NCBI RefSeq assembly: GCF_014332515.1
Contig: NZ_VFSD01000027.1
Location: 1-64,000 of the forward strand
Source: Pontibacter beigongshangensis
GTDB taxonomy: Bacteria; Bacteroidota; Bacteroidia; Cytophagales; Hymenobacteraceae
DNA length: 64,000 nucleotides
Direction of reading: 5' to 3'
Part shown: positions 25,835 through 34,814 of the stretch, piece after piece
How positions within the stretch are numbered: position 1 is the stretch's first letter
Layout: the number at the start of each line of letters is the position of its first letter
Made by a program: the position numbers and the translations under genes
The notes under the pieces: generated by a model
What the model was told of the DNA's origin: nothing
The model's input: the letters and a program-made list of their open reading frames with translations, nothing else
Databases searched by the model: none

Positions 25835-27304
25835 TTGGACTTTCGTTCTTTTAACTTACACGACGACGTACTGACAGGTATTGAATCGATGGGGTACAAT
25901 AACCCCACTCCTGTGCAGCAGCAGGCCATACCGCTTATACTCGAGCGCAAAGATATGATTGCCTGCGCCCAGACAGGCACCGGCAAAACCGCCGCTTACC
26001 TGCTCCCCCTGATAGACCGTATTTCGCATGCCAACTATGCCTACACCAGCACCCTGATTCTGGTGCCGACCCGTGAGCTGGCCAAGCAGATAGATGAGCA
26101 GGTAGAAGGCCTGGGTTACTATGCCCCGGTTAGTTCCATTGCTATCTACGGCGGCAACAAAGGCGATGAGTGGGAACAGCAGAAACGCGCGCTAACAGGT
26201 GGTGCCGATATTATTATTGCCACGCCCGGTCGCCTGATGTCACACATGGCCCTTGGGTACGTGCGGCTCGACCAGCTGGAGTACCTGGTACTCGACGAGG
26301 CTGATAAAATGCTGGACATGGGCTTTATGGATGATATCCTGAAAATTGTGCGCCAGCTGCCGGAAAACCGCCAGACGCTGCTCTTTTCGGCTACCATGCC
26401 ACGCAAAATCCGCGATCTGGCCAAGCAAATCCTCAAAGATCCGGCTGAAATAAACCTGGCTATTGCCAAACCAGCCGAAGGCATAGACCAGCGCCTGTAC
26501 CTGACCTACGACAACCAGAAGCTGCCCCTGCTGGAGCACCTGCTCAACGACCTGGAAGTGCAGAGCATGATCATCTTCACATCCCGTAAATCGAATGTGA
26601 GCCAGATCGTGCGCTCGCTCGAGAAAATGGGTTTTGATGCAGCCGGCATCCAATCGGACCTGGAGCAGGACGAGCGGGAAAAGGTGCTGCAACGCTTCAA
26701 GAACCGCCAGCTCCGCATTATCGTGGCCACCGATATCCTGTCGCGCGGCATCGATATCGACAGCCTGAGCCATGTTCTGAACTTCGACATGCCGCAGGAT
26801 GCGGAAGACTACGTGCACCGCGTTGGCCGCACAGCCCGTGCTGCCTCTACAGGCATGGCGATAACCTTTGTGAACGAAAACGACATGTACCGCGTGCGCA
26901 AGGTAGAGCAACTGATTGAGCGCGAGCTGCCAAAGCTGCCATTGCCCGAAGCAATTGGCAAAGGCCCTGCTTTTGACCCAACCCGCCGATTCGACAACAA
27001 AGGCAGAGGCGGCAGCAGCAGCCCGGGCCGCAACAACAGCCGCGGCGGAAAGCCAGCCAGATCGGGCGGCAGACCACCGCACAAGGCAGGCGACCACAAA
27101 CCCGGCGCTAAGCCTGCTCCACTCGCAACAGCCGAGCAACAGCCACGAGCCGAGCGTCCGCCTCGTGCCGAGGGGCAGCCGGCAGGAGAAAACCCGAACC
27201 GCAACCGGAACCGCAATAAGAACCGCAACAAAAACAGAAACCGGAACACCTCCCCTGAGCAGAAGCCGCAAGGCAGCCAGCAGGTACCGCAAAACAACAG
27301 CTAA
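25835..27304 (+). CDS. DEAD-box RNA helicase with basic Arg/Asn/Gly-rich tail
   Basis: An ATP-dependent RNA helicase, probably acting in ribosome assembly or cold adaptation. Core motifs in order: the Q motif (TPVQQQAIP), AQTGTGKTAAY (I), PTRELAKQ (Ia), VLDEADKMLDMGF (II), FSATMPRKI (III), STRIRG-region equivalent ATDILSRGIDID (V) and HRVGRTARA (VI). From residue about 375 a low-complexity tail follows: GRGGSSSPGRNNSRGG, then Pro/Ala/Glu repeats and a run of Asn-Arg/Lys dipeptides, a likely RNA-binding tail. The start is TTG at 25835; no ATG lies in frame upstream, and the first internal Met (residue 19) would remove the conserved Phe before the Q motif. Confidence 0.92.
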   Translation: MDFRSFNLHDDVLTGIESMGYNNPTPVQQQAIPLILERKDMIACAQTGTGKTAAYLLPLIDRISHANYAYTSTLILVPTRELAKQIDEQVEGLGYYAPVSSIAIYGGNKGDEWEQQKRALTGGADIIIATPGRLMSHMALGYVRLDQLEYLVLDEADKMLDMGFMDDILKIVRQLPENRQTLLFSATMPRKIRDLAKQILKDPAEINLAIAKPAEGIDQRLYLTYDNQKLPLLEHLLNDLEVQSMIIFTSRKSNVSQIVRSLEKMGFDAAGIQSDLEQDEREKVLQRFKNRQLRIIVATDILSRGIDIDSLSHVLNFDMPQDAEDYVHRVGRTARAASTGMAITFVNENDMYRVRKVEQLIERELPKLPLPEAIGKGPAFDPTRRFDNKGRGGSSSPGRNNSRGGKPARSGGRPPHKAGDHKPGAKPAPLATAEQQPRAERPPRAEGQPAGENPNRNRNRNKNRNKNRNRNTSPEQKPQGSQQVPQNNS

Positions 27305-27345
27305 CATAAAAAGAGCCGCTCCGGGAGCGGCTCTTTTTATGTTAG
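27301..27345 (+). terminator. strong intrinsic terminator after the helicase gene
   Basis: A 21-bp perfect stem (27301-27321 with 27325-27345) around CGG, including AAAAAGAGCCGCTC and GAGCGGCTCTTTTT. The helicase stop codon lies in the left arm. It could work in both directions. Confidence 0.92.
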
Positions 27346-27384
27346 CTTAAGTGAGCAGGCCTTTGTGCAGGGTCAGGTAAAGCA

Positions 27385-27416
27385 GCCTCTGGAAGGCCTT
27401 TTTCATTCGAATAATT
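27385..27416 (+). repeat. R element copy 8
   Basis: CCTCTGGAAGGCC, TTTTT, CATTCGAATAATT. First of three R elements in a gene-free stretch of about 900 bp. Confidence 0.85.
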
Positions 27417-27504
27417 AAGTGCCACCAGCTATTGTCCCGACCTGCGTTGTAAACCAGTAAATCCATTTTTGTGAGGTTGTTTGCCGTAGGTCATTCACCC
27501 TCTT

Positions 27505-27542
27505 GCCTATAAGCCATAGCCGACAGGCTATGGCTTATAGGC
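27505..27542. repeat. perfect 17-bp palindrome
   Basis: GCCTATAAGCCATAGCC pairs exactly with its complement around a GACA loop. No T-run follows, and no gene is adjacent within 150 bp. It lies between R element copies 8 and 9. Confidence 0.85.
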
Positions 27543-27604
27543 ACGGGTACAATGCAATAAATGTAAAATGGCCAGGTGAGACCAAGTGATAAAAAAGGCA
27601 GAAT

Positions 27605-27636
27605 GCCTCTGGAAGGTTATTTCTATTAGAATAATT
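27605..27636 (+). repeat. R element copy 9
   Basis: CCTCTGGAAGGTTATTTCTA followed by TTAGAATAATT. Same half-degraded palindrome (CCTCTGGAAGG) as copy 8, so the two may be related by local duplication. Confidence 0.8.
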
Positions 27637-27710
27637 CATTTCTAGCCCCGACATACAGTCCTTCAAAATAAACCAAGTGCATTCGAGTAAACCTCCTTGC
27701 ATGGAAGCTA

Positions 27711-27742
27711 AATTATTTGAATGAAAAAGGCTTTCCAAAGGC
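27711..27742 (-). repeat. R element copy 10
   Basis: Reverse CAAAT-subtype copy: AATTATTTGAATGAAAAAGG followed by CTTTCCAAAGGC. Third copy in the cluster, inverted relative to copies 8 and 9. Confidence 0.8.
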
Positions 27743-28245
27743 TGCTAATCTATCTTTCCCAGCCCTTCAACTGTTAAGATCTACTTAGATGAACTTAATT
27801 AAATCGCATACCATATTTACAGATGCCCGGCTACACTGCCTCATTCCTTGTAACATCACTACATAACTAAATAACTAAAGTGGCCAGCTTTTCCATTGCA
27901 GCGTAAGTTTCACTTTTCGAATGACCCACTCCTAGTCGGCAATTTTACTACAAATTATCATCCTTCCCGAATAATCACCGCTACAGAAGCACAGGATCAA
28001 TAACGATTTATACAAATTTCATAAAATTATAAGTACTCAACAGCAATTTTATATATTTTTAGAAGTTAATATAAATATTCGACTACACACAACACCGGTA
28101 GCACTGCCCTTAGGCTTCATTTTCAGAAGGCAAAAACAGGTTCTACACTAAAATTACCTGAAACCACTAATCCATATCTACTGATTTTCAGCAGGTTTAG
28201 AACATCTAAATACAAAAACAGATATTCGTTTCTAAATTGTATGTC
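27743..28245. other. AT-rich spacer before the outer-membrane barrel gene
   Basis: About 500 bp with no convincing reading frame, very AT-rich towards 28020-28080. It should contain the barrel gene's promoter, but no clean consensus was picked out. Confidence 0.4.
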
Positions 28246-30653
28246 ATGAAAAATGCCTTACTGCTGGTACTGCTCTGCATTTTTTGTTTTACAAGCGCGT
28301 CGGCTCAAACGCCTGCTGCCAATGCCTCTGTAAAGGGCATACTGCTTGATTCTGCCAAAAAGGAAGCCCTGCCTTACGTGACGGTGCTGCTGCGTGAGCC
28401 CGGGAAGGACCAACCTCTCAAAAGCACCTTCTCCACCGACAACGGCTCATTCGAATTCACAGGCCTGGCTTTGGGCACCTATGAAATTCTGCTCACCTCG
28501 GTTGGGTTCAAAAACAAGACTATTGCTGTACCGGAACTCACCAGCACCCATCCTACCGCCAACCTTGGGAAGATATTTATTGTATCGTCGGCAAACCACC
28601 TGAAAGAGGTGCAGGTAACGGCCGACAAACTGCTGATTGTGCAGGACATTGATAAGCTGACCTACAATGTGGAGGCAGACCCGGAGAACCAGACCATGAC
28701 GGCGCTGGACATGCTCCGGAAAGTGCCCATGCTCACCGTAGATGCCGAAGACAACATTCAGCTGAACGGCAGCAGCAGCTATAGGATTTTAGTCAATGGC
28801 AAAAACTCCTCATTGTTTGTCCGGAACCCGAAGGATGTGTTTAAGAGCATGCCCGCCAACTCCATTAAAAGCATAGAGGTTATCACCAACCCGCCTGCCA
28901 AATACGAAGCAGAGGGAGTGGGTGGCATTATCAACATCATTACGCATAAAAAGGGCCTGAACGGCTATAACGGCTCCATTAACGGCGGTGTTGGCCACCC
29001 GCAAACAGCCAGTGCCAGTGGTTATCTTACAGCGAAGCATAACAAGTTTGGCATCTCCTCTTACTACGGCAATCAATTCTACAATAACCCCACCAACAGG
29101 AGCTACAGCCTGCGAAGAGAGCCCTCTGCCGCACAGCTGGAACAGATAGGCACCAGCAACAACGAGGGGCATTTCCAATACTTCAGCACCGAGCTGAGCT
29201 TTGAGCCGGACTCCCTGAACCTGATCACGGCCAACTACAGTTTTAACCGCAGCCAGGGCGAGGGCATTTCTATGCTGAACGTGGAGCGGCTAAGCGGCAG
29301 CCATGTGCTGGAGCAGGCCTATACCCGCCTGAACTCCAATAACTTCAACTGGAGCGGCAGCGATCTGGGGCTCGACTACCAGCATACGTTTAAACGCAAC
29401 AAGGAACAGCTGCTGACGCTCTCGTACAGGTTAAATCAAAGTGGCGATGGCAACCTGGCGGGCATCGATAACGAGGCAATCTTTAACTACACCAGCATTT
29501 TCAGCACCACCGACAATGTAGGCAAATCGAAGGAGCAAACCATTCAGGCTGATTATGTGCACCCTATTAAAAAACAAACGCTGGAATTCGGTATCAAAAC
29601 CATTTTACGAGACAACAGCAGCGACTACTATTACCGCATACGGCAGGAGCAGGGGGAGTACCTGGAAGTGCCCGAACTCAGCAACAGCTTCGAGTACTCG
29701 CAGGATATTTATGCGGCCTACACGTCGGTGAGCCTCCGCAAAGACAAGTGGGGCCTGAAACTCGGCGCACGTCTGGAAGAAACCAGAGTAGCGGCGAACT
29801 TCGAGACATCACGCTCTCGCGCAAGCTTAAAGATATGGCCTCGGTCAAAATTTCGTACACACAGCGCATCGAGCGGCCAGGCCTCTGGTACATCAACCCG
29901 TATATCAACGTCATCGATTCTACCAACATCAGCTATGGCAACCCTAACCTGCAGCCTGCCACCAACAATGTGTTTACACTAGCCTACAGTACCTTCGTAA
30001 AGGGCTCCTCCATCAATGTCAGCCTGAACCACTATTTCACGAACAACTCCATTCAGCAGTTCACCACCCTGGGCGAAGATCGCATTGCGCGCACCACCTT
30101 TGGCAATATTGGCAAAAACAGCACGAGCGGCCTTAACATAAGCGGCAACTCCACTTTCTTCAAAAAACTGAGCGTGAACATGAACGGCACCCTGAATTAT
30201 GTGCAACTGGAAAGTACGCTGGCCGGCAGACCGGTCCGTAACGAAGGGCTTACCGCCAACATATACAGCAACGTGAGCTACAAGTTTGAGAAGAACTGGC
30301 GCCTGAGCGGCAATGTAGGGCTAAATTCACCGCGTATAATGCTGCAGGGCAGGTCCGGGGGCTACGCCTACCATAGCATCTCGCTGAACAAACAGTTCCT
30401 GAAAGACAACAAGGTCACCATCAGCGGCTCCATATCCAGCCCCTTCCAGAAAAACCGCCGCTGGTTCTCAGAGATCAATGACCCGGCCTTTTACCAGGTT
30501 ACTGAAAGTTTTTACCTGATGCGGCGGTTTAACATCTCCTTTAACTACCGCTTCGGACAATTAAAAGGTGGCATTGCCCGCAAGAAGCGCGGCATCAGCA
30601 ACGACGACCAGTCGGGCGGTGGTAAAGGCGGACAGCCTTCGGGCGGCAACTAA
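28246..30653 (+). pseudogene. TonB-dependent-receptor-like outer-membrane beta-barrel, frameshifted
   Basis: An outer-membrane barrel of the OMP_b-brl_3 type, broken into two frames. Part one begins with a signal peptide (MKNALLLVLLCIFCFTSASA), a carboxypeptidase-like beta domain (about 25-110), a plug domain (LDMLRKVPMLTVDAEDNIQL, then GVGGIINIIT) and barrel strands. Its frame is good up to about 29804 (LEETRVAANFE), then becomes nonsense until a stop at 29982. The family sequence resumes in another frame at about 29805 with DITLSRKLKDMASVKISYTQ and continues (GNPNLQPATNNVF) to 30653. The join also seems to lack some 25-40 residues normally found there, so it looks like a deletion rather than a simple one-base error. 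The start is ATG 28246, not the TTG 9 bp upstream. Confidence 0.75.
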
Positions 30654-30756
30654 TCAGGTACACCAGGTGACAAAGCGGCGGAATTATCGTATTTTTGTAC
30701 GCTACACCTATGCAGGACTTGTTACCTGTTTTGCCTGAACCCCTAAAGCAGCACAC

Positions 30757-31365
30757 ATGAAAGCATTACTCCTAATCGACATCCAGAACGACTTTTTGCC
30801 AGGCGGTGCCCTGGCTGTACCGGAAGGCGACCAGGTAATACCGATAGCCAACCGCCTGCAGCCGCACTTCGACCTGGTAGTGGCCACGCAGGATTGGCAT
30901 CCGGCCAACCACAAGAGCTTTGCCTCGCAGCACGAAGGCAAAAGCACGTTTGAGGTGGTGGAGCTACAGGGGCTGGAGCAGGTGCTCTGGCCAGACCATT
31001 GTATACAGGGCACAGCCGGAGCAGCTTTTTCGGAAGCGCTGAACATGCAACAGGTGGAAGCCATCTTCCAGAAAGGCATGGAGCCAAACGTAGACAGCTA
31101 CAGCGGGTTCTACGACAACGGCCACCTGAAAAGCACCGGCCTCGCCGACTACCTGCGCGGTAAACAGGTGCAGGAGGTGTATGTGGCAGGCCTTGCCGGC
31201 GACTTTTGTGTATATTTCACGGCTAAGGATGCACTGCAGGAAGGTTTCAGCACCTACCTGATCGAGGATGCCTGCCGCCCTATTTCACCGGAAAACTTTG
31301 AAAAGGCAAAAGCAGATGTCGTAGCAAAAGGTGGAAAGGTTGTACACAGCAGCAAATTATTCTAA
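30757..31365 (+). CDS. pncA: nicotinamidase / pyrazinamidase
   Basis: Hydrolyses nicotinamide to nicotinate for NAD salvage. The cysteine-hydrolase triad is visible: Asp8 in LLIDIQNDF, Lys106 in FQKGMEP and Cys151 in GLAGDFCVYFTA. The metal site is Asp46/His48 (TQDWHP) with His81. Length is typical (202 residues). The last three residues and stop (K-L-F-stop) are encoded by the AATTATTCTAA end of an R element, so the repeat supplies the 3' end of the gene. Monocistronic, about 100 bp after the barrel gene. Confidence 0.94.
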   Translation: MKALLLIDIQNDFLPGGALAVPEGDQVIPIANRLQPHFDLVVATQDWHPANHKSFASQHEGKSTFEVVELQGLEQVLWPDHCIQGTAGAAFSEALNMQQVEAIFQKGMEPNVDSYSGFYDNGHLKSTGLADYLRGKQVQEVYVAGLAGDFCVYFTAKDALQEGFSTYLIEDACRPISPENFEKAKADVVAKGGKVVHSSKLF

Positions 31366-31386
31366 TGAAAATGGCCCTCTAGAGGA
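31355..31386 (-). repeat. R element copy 11, overlapping the pncA stop codon
   Basis: AATTATTCTAATGAAAATGG followed by CCCTCTAGAGG. It begins 11 bp inside pncA and provides its TAA (31363-31365). Confidence 0.85.
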
Positions 31387-31523
31387 CGCCGGTCGCCAAT
31401 TGTGCAGAGACTTAACTGTGTATCAACTTGCTCGCTTTGTTTAGCTGGCCGTCCCTGAAAAAGGGGTTCACGGAGCAGTAGTTTAAAGGAGAGGTCTGGC
31501 TATTATTGGAACAGCAACAGTAC

Positions 31524-31554
31524 CCTCCGGAAGGCCATTTTCATTCAAATAATT
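31524..31554 (+). repeat. R element copy 12
   Basis: CCTCCGGAAGGCCATTTTCA followed by TTCAAATAATT. With copy 11 it makes a head-to-head pair 140 bp apart between pncA and the epimerase gene. Confidence 0.85.
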
Positions 31555-31583
31555 CAGTTGGGGAGAAGTGTCCGCACAATCCA

Positions 31584-31997
31584 TCACTCCTCCACTTCCT
31601 TAATCTCCTGTGTCAGTTCCACCAGCACGCCATTGGCACTTTTCGGGTGCACAAAGCAAACCAGTTTGTTGTCGGCCCCTTTCTTCGGGGCATCGCTCAA
31701 CAGCACGAAGCCCTCCTGCTTGAGCCGCTCCATTTCTGCCACGATATCGTCCACCTCAAAGGCAATATGATGAATGCCTTCTCCTTTTTTCTCTATAAAT
31801 CTGGCGATGGCGCTATCCTCGGAAGTGGCCTCCAGCAGCTCGATTTTGGAGCCGCCGACCCTGAAAAAGGAAGTGTTCACACCTTCCGATTCTACTGACT
31901 CTGTTTTATATGGCCCCGCTCCAAGTAGTTTACTGTACAGTTTGTTAGCCTCACTAAAATTCCGAACGGCTATACCAATATGCTCCACCTGTTTCAT
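31584..31997 (-). CDS. mce: methylmalonyl-CoA epimerase
   Basis: Interconverts (R)- and (S)-methylmalonyl-CoA in propionyl-CoA metabolism. A vicinal-oxygen-chelate fold with paired halves: VEHIGIAVRNFSEANKLY gives the first metal His (His6), KIELLEATSEDSAIARFIEK the middle, and GIHHIAFEVDDI the second His. The C-terminal half ends with NGVLVELTQE, whose Glu is a metal ligand. 137 residues is the usual length. It diverges from iscS across a spacer of about 120 bp. No mutase gene is nearby. Confidence 0.94.
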   Translation of the reverse strand: MKQVEHIGIAVRNFSEANKLYSKLLGAGPYKTESVESEGVNTSFFRVGGSKIELLEATSEDSAIARFIEKKGEGIHHIAFEVDDIVAEMERLKQEGFVLLSDAPKKGADNKLVCFVHPKSANGVLVELTQEIKEVEE

Positions 31998-32033
31998 TTT
32001 AATTTAGAATTAGTCTTATTACCCTTTTTTTAC

Positions 32034-32041
32034 TAAATTTG
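32034..32041 (+). promoter_or_regulatory. candidate -7 box for the isc operon
   Basis: TAAATTTG matches TAnnTTTG, 76 bp before iscS. The -33 region is poor, so confidence is limited. Confidence 0.4.
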
Positions 32042-32116
32042 CCCTAAATCTAAAACTAATATTTTCTTTCCGCTGTTATTTTAACAAGTACAGAAAAAAA
32101 GAACAAAACCAGTGCT

Positions 32117-33331
32117 ATGCTAACACTTCCTATATACCTCGATAACAACGCCACTACACCACTCGATCCGCGTGTACTGGATGCCATGCTGCCGTACATG
32201 ACTAAAATGTTCGGAAATGCGGCCTCCCGTAACCACGCCTTTGGCTGGCAAGCCGAAGAGGCCGTTGACTATGCCCGTGATCAAATTGCCGCGCTTATCA
32301 ACTGCTCTCCAAAGGAAATTATCTTTACTTCCGGAGCCACTGAGTCAGACAACCTGGCTATTAAAGGCGTGTTTGAGATGTACGCTTCTAAGGGCAACCA
32401 TATTATTACAGCTACCACAGAGCATAAAGCGGTGCTGGACACCTGCAAGCACATCGAGAAGCAGGGCGGAAAAGTTACCTACCTTCAGGTAGATAGCGAA
32501 GGCCTTATCGATCTGCAGCAGCTAGAGGATGCCATTACCGACAAAACGATCCTGATTTCCCTGATGTATGCCAACAACGAAGTAGGTGTTATTCAGCCGG
32601 TTCGCGAAATATCCAGGATCGCCAAGAAGCACGGTATCCTTTTCTTTACAGACGCCACGCAGGCAGTTGGTAAAATACCTGTAGATGTTGAATCGGATGG
32701 CATTGACCTGATGGCTTTCTCTGCCCACAAAATGTACGGACCTAAAGGCGTTGGTGCCCTGTATGTGCGCCGTAAAAACCCACGGGTTAAAGTAACCGCC
32801 CAGATGGACGGTGGTGGCCACGAGCGCGGCATGCGTTCCGGCACGCTGAACGTTCCCGGCATAGTTGGCCTGGGCAAAGCCTGCGAACTGGCCAGGCAGG
32901 ACATGGCTTCCGACACAGCCCGTATCTCAGCCATGCGCGATCGCCTGGAAAAAGAGCTGCTCACCATTGAGGAGTCTTATGTAAACGGCTCGCGTGAGCA
33001 CCGTCTGCCACACGTAAGCAATATCTCTTTCAAATATGTAGAAGGCGAAGGCCTGATGATGGGTGTAAAAGACCTAGCTGTTTCTTCCGGATCGGCCTGT
33101 ACATCGGCTTCATTGGAACCTTCTTATGTGTTAAAAGCATTAGGATTAAGCGACGACCTGGCACACTCTTCGCTACGATTCGGCCTGAGCCGCTTCACTA
33201 CCGACGAAGAGATAGACTTTGCCATTAACCACGTAAAAGAGGCTGTTGCAAAACTGCGTGATATGTCTCCGCTGTGGGAAATGTTTAAAGAAGGAATCGA
33301 CCTTAACTCTATTGAGTGGGCGGAACACTAG
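32117..33331 (+). CDS. iscS: cysteine desulfurase
   Basis: PLP enzyme that takes sulfur from cysteine and passes it, as a persulfide, to the scaffold encoded next. YLDNNATTPLDPRVL opens the protein. The PLP lysine is Lys205 (FSAHKMYGPKG) and the persulfide cysteine is Cys328 (SSGSACTSAS) on the flexible loop, so it is a class I, IscS-type enzyme. 404 residues, as E. coli IscS. It heads an iscS-iscU-unknown-iscA cluster with no iscR, hscBA or fdx in the window. An AT-rich inverted repeat lies between it and iscU. Confidence 0.96.
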   Translation: MLTLPIYLDNNATTPLDPRVLDAMLPYMTKMFGNAASRNHAFGWQAEEAVDYARDQIAALINCSPKEIIFTSGATESDNLAIKGVFEMYASKGNHIITATTEHKAVLDTCKHIEKQGGKVTYLQVDSEGLIDLQQLEDAITDKTILISLMYANNEVGVIQPVREISRIAKKHGILFFTDATQAVGKIPVDVESDGIDLMAFSAHKMYGPKGVGALYVRRKNPRVKVTAQMDGGGHERGMRSGTLNVPGIVGLGKACELARQDMASDTARISAMRDRLEKELLTIEESYVNGSREHRLPHVSNISFKYVEGEGLMMGVKDLAVSSGSACTSASLEPSYVLKALGLSDDLAHSSLRFGLSRFTTDEEIDFAINHVKEAVAKLRDMSPLWEMFKEGIDLNSIEWAEH

Positions 33332-33337
33332 GATTTA

Positions 33338-33466
33338 ATTCAAAATTAAAAATTAGAAATTATGGTAAGGGTTCTTTAGAACCATCATCTATAATAATTC
33401 AATTCTGGTTTTTAATTTTGAACTTTAAGAAAAGATCTACATTAGATTAATTTCTAATTTTGAATT
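33338..33466. repeat. AT-rich inverted repeat between iscS and iscU
   Basis: AATTCAAAATTA...AATTAGAAATTA (33338-33362) is matched in reverse by TAATTTCTAATTTTGAATT (33448-33466), with an insertion in the left arm. It could fold into an mRNA stem between the two genes or be a worn mobile end. Confidence 0.5.
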
Positions 33467-33495
33467 TATAATTTTTAATTAAAAAAAACAGAGCT

Positions 33496-33909
33496 ATGGC
33501 TTATTCAGATAAAGTAATCGATCATTACAGCAACCCACGTAACGTAGGTACGCTGGACAAAGCAAAAGCAAACGTTGGAACCGGTTTAGTAGGTGCCCCT
33601 GAGTGCGGCGACGTAATGCGCCTTCAGATTGAAGTAGACGAGAACCAGATCATCACAGACGCGAAGTTCAAAACCTTTGGTTGTGGTTCTGCCATCGCCT
33701 CTTCTTCGCTGGCAACCGAGTGGCTGAAAGGCAAATCAGTAGATGAGGCCATGACCATCGATAACATGGCCATTGTGGAAGAACTGGCCTTACCGCCTGT
33801 AAAAATTCACTGCTCTGTTCTGGCCGAAGACGCGATCAAATCTGCGATCAACGATTACCGTGTAAAAAATGGTCTTCCGGCGTTAGAGCTGGCTGGTTCA
33901 CATCACTAA
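33496..33909 (+). CDS. iscU: iron-sulfur cluster scaffold
   Basis: The scaffold on which IscS and iron build a [2Fe-2S] cluster. The three ligand cysteines are Cys37 (APECGDV), Cys63 (FGCGSA) and Cys106 (HCSVLAEDA). The ALPPVKIHC sequence is a degenerate form of the LPPVK chaperone motif, here complete as LPPVK, even though no HscA gene is in view. 137 residues, slightly longer than E. coli IscU. It starts 164 bp after iscS and is followed after 18 bp by an unknown gene. Confidence 0.96.
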   Translation: MAYSDKVIDHYSNPRNVGTLDKAKANVGTGLVGAPECGDVMRLQIEVDENQIITDAKFKTFGCGSAIASSSLATEWLKGKSVDEAMTIDNMAIVEELALPPVKIHCSVLAEDAIKSAINDYRVKNGLPALELAGSHH

Positions 33910-33927
33910 TAGCACAGCAACTCACAG

Positions 33928-34335
33928 ATGGAGTCAACAACTGATGTACATCTAGAGAGTGTGCGCCTTCAAAAGCAGATTGAAAACCACTTAGGAATGA
34001 GTGGTGGCAATCTGCTTTTTGAATTCAGGCTGATCGACCATAAAACCCGCTTAGACCTGATCACAGTGAACCCGCGCCACAGCCAATCGTTCCTGCTTCA
34101 TTCCGAAACAGGCTACGACCGGCTGGATGCGCTGCGCAAAATGCTGGCTTATGTGCAGCGTTACCGCGACCAGGAGAGTTCGTATACGATACAGTGGATG
34201 GCCCGAAACGACAAAGAGCTGAACACCTCTTACTTCAGGGCCCGCCACATGTACGAAGCACTCGATAAACTTTATTTTGGCCGAGACATGAACACGATCA
34301 CGGTTTTCAGCATCGTGCTCAACCCAGTCTCTTAG
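33928..34335 (+). CDS. unknown protein embedded in the isc operon, 135 residues
   Basis: I do not recognise a family. A soluble protein with no cysteine at all, so not a cluster ligand. A helical N-terminus (LESVRLQKQIENHLGM) leads to beta-like strands (LLFEFRLIDHKTRLDLITV), an amphipathic helix (RLDALRKMLAYVQRYRDQ) and a C-terminal strand ending VFSIVLNPVS. It is tightly packed between iscU (18 bp) and iscA (14 bp) and surely co-transcribed. The context suggests a role in cluster assembly or its regulation, perhaps as a partner protein; that is guilt by association only. Confidence 0.85.
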   Translation: MESTTDVHLESVRLQKQIENHLGMSGGNLLFEFRLIDHKTRLDLITVNPRHSQSFLLHSETGYDRLDALRKMLAYVQRYRDQESSYTIQWMARNDKELNTSYFRARHMYEALDKLYFGRDMNTITVFSIVLNPVS

Positions 34336-34349
34336 ACGATAAATGTAGT

Positions 34350-34676
34350 ATGATAACAGTATCAGACAAAGCAAAAGAGAAAGTCATAAAGCTGAAGCAG
34401 GATGCGCAGCTCGACGACACATTCCGCTTGCGCGCTTCTGTGGCAGGCGGTGGCTGCTCCGGCCTGTCCTATAACCTCGACTTCGATGACGAGGTAAAAC
34501 CAATGGATCAGGAGTTTGAAGACAAGGGTGTAAAGGTTGTGGTGGACATGAAAAGCTTCCTGTACCTGGCTGGCACAGAACTCGATTTCTCTGACGGCCT
34601 GAACGGCAAAGGCTTCTACTTCAACAACCCGAACGCCAGCCGTACCTGCGGCTGCGGCGACAGCTTCTCCGTGTAG
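34350..34676 (+). CDS. iscA: iron-sulfur assembly protein, HesB/IscA family
   Basis: A-type carrier that accepts or transfers Fe-S clusters. The three conserved cysteines are Cys36 (VAGGGCSGLSY), Cys100 and Cys102 (SRTCGCGDSFSV). 108 residues, as usual. The assignment between IscA, ErpA and SufA cannot be settled by sequence; operon position favours IscA. It closes the isc operon and is followed by a strong terminator. Confidence 0.93.
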   Translation: MITVSDKAKEKVIKLKQDAQLDDTFRLRASVAGGGCSGLSYNLDFDDEVKPMDQEFEDKGVKVVVDMKSFLYLAGTELDFSDGLNGKGFYFNNPNASRTCGCGDSFSV

Positions 34677-34700
34677 CGAAAAACTCCAACTAAATTATTA

Positions 34701-34743
34701 AAAGCGAGCGGGCACCAGTAACAGGTGCCCGCTCGCTTTTTGT
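34701..34743 (+). terminator. strong intrinsic terminator after iscA
   Basis: A perfect 17-bp stem (AAAAGCGAGCGGGCACC and complement) around AGTAACA, then TTTTTG. Confidence 0.93.
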
Positions 34744-34780
34744 AATAAGTAAGGATGTGCAGCAGCAGCTGCTATAAAGC

Positions 34781-34810
34781 TACGGGAGGGCCATTTTCAT
34801 TCAAATAATT
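34781..34810 (+). repeat. R element copy 13
   Basis: TACGGGAGGGCCATTTTCAT followed by TCAAATAATT. Preceded by GTGCAGCAGCAGCTGC. It abuts the inverted-repeat element at 34815. Confidence 0.8.
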
Positions 34811-34814
34811 CCTG

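Noticed and set aside
26240..27307. 355-codon minus-strand frame across the helicase gene
   Set aside because: Antisense shadow of a well-supported DEAD-box gene; low-complexity Ala/Val-rich translation.
27505..27742. CRISPR-like array
   Set aside because: Repeats here (R elements, palindrome) are not regularly spaced, differ in orientation and have no spacer units; no cas genes in the window.
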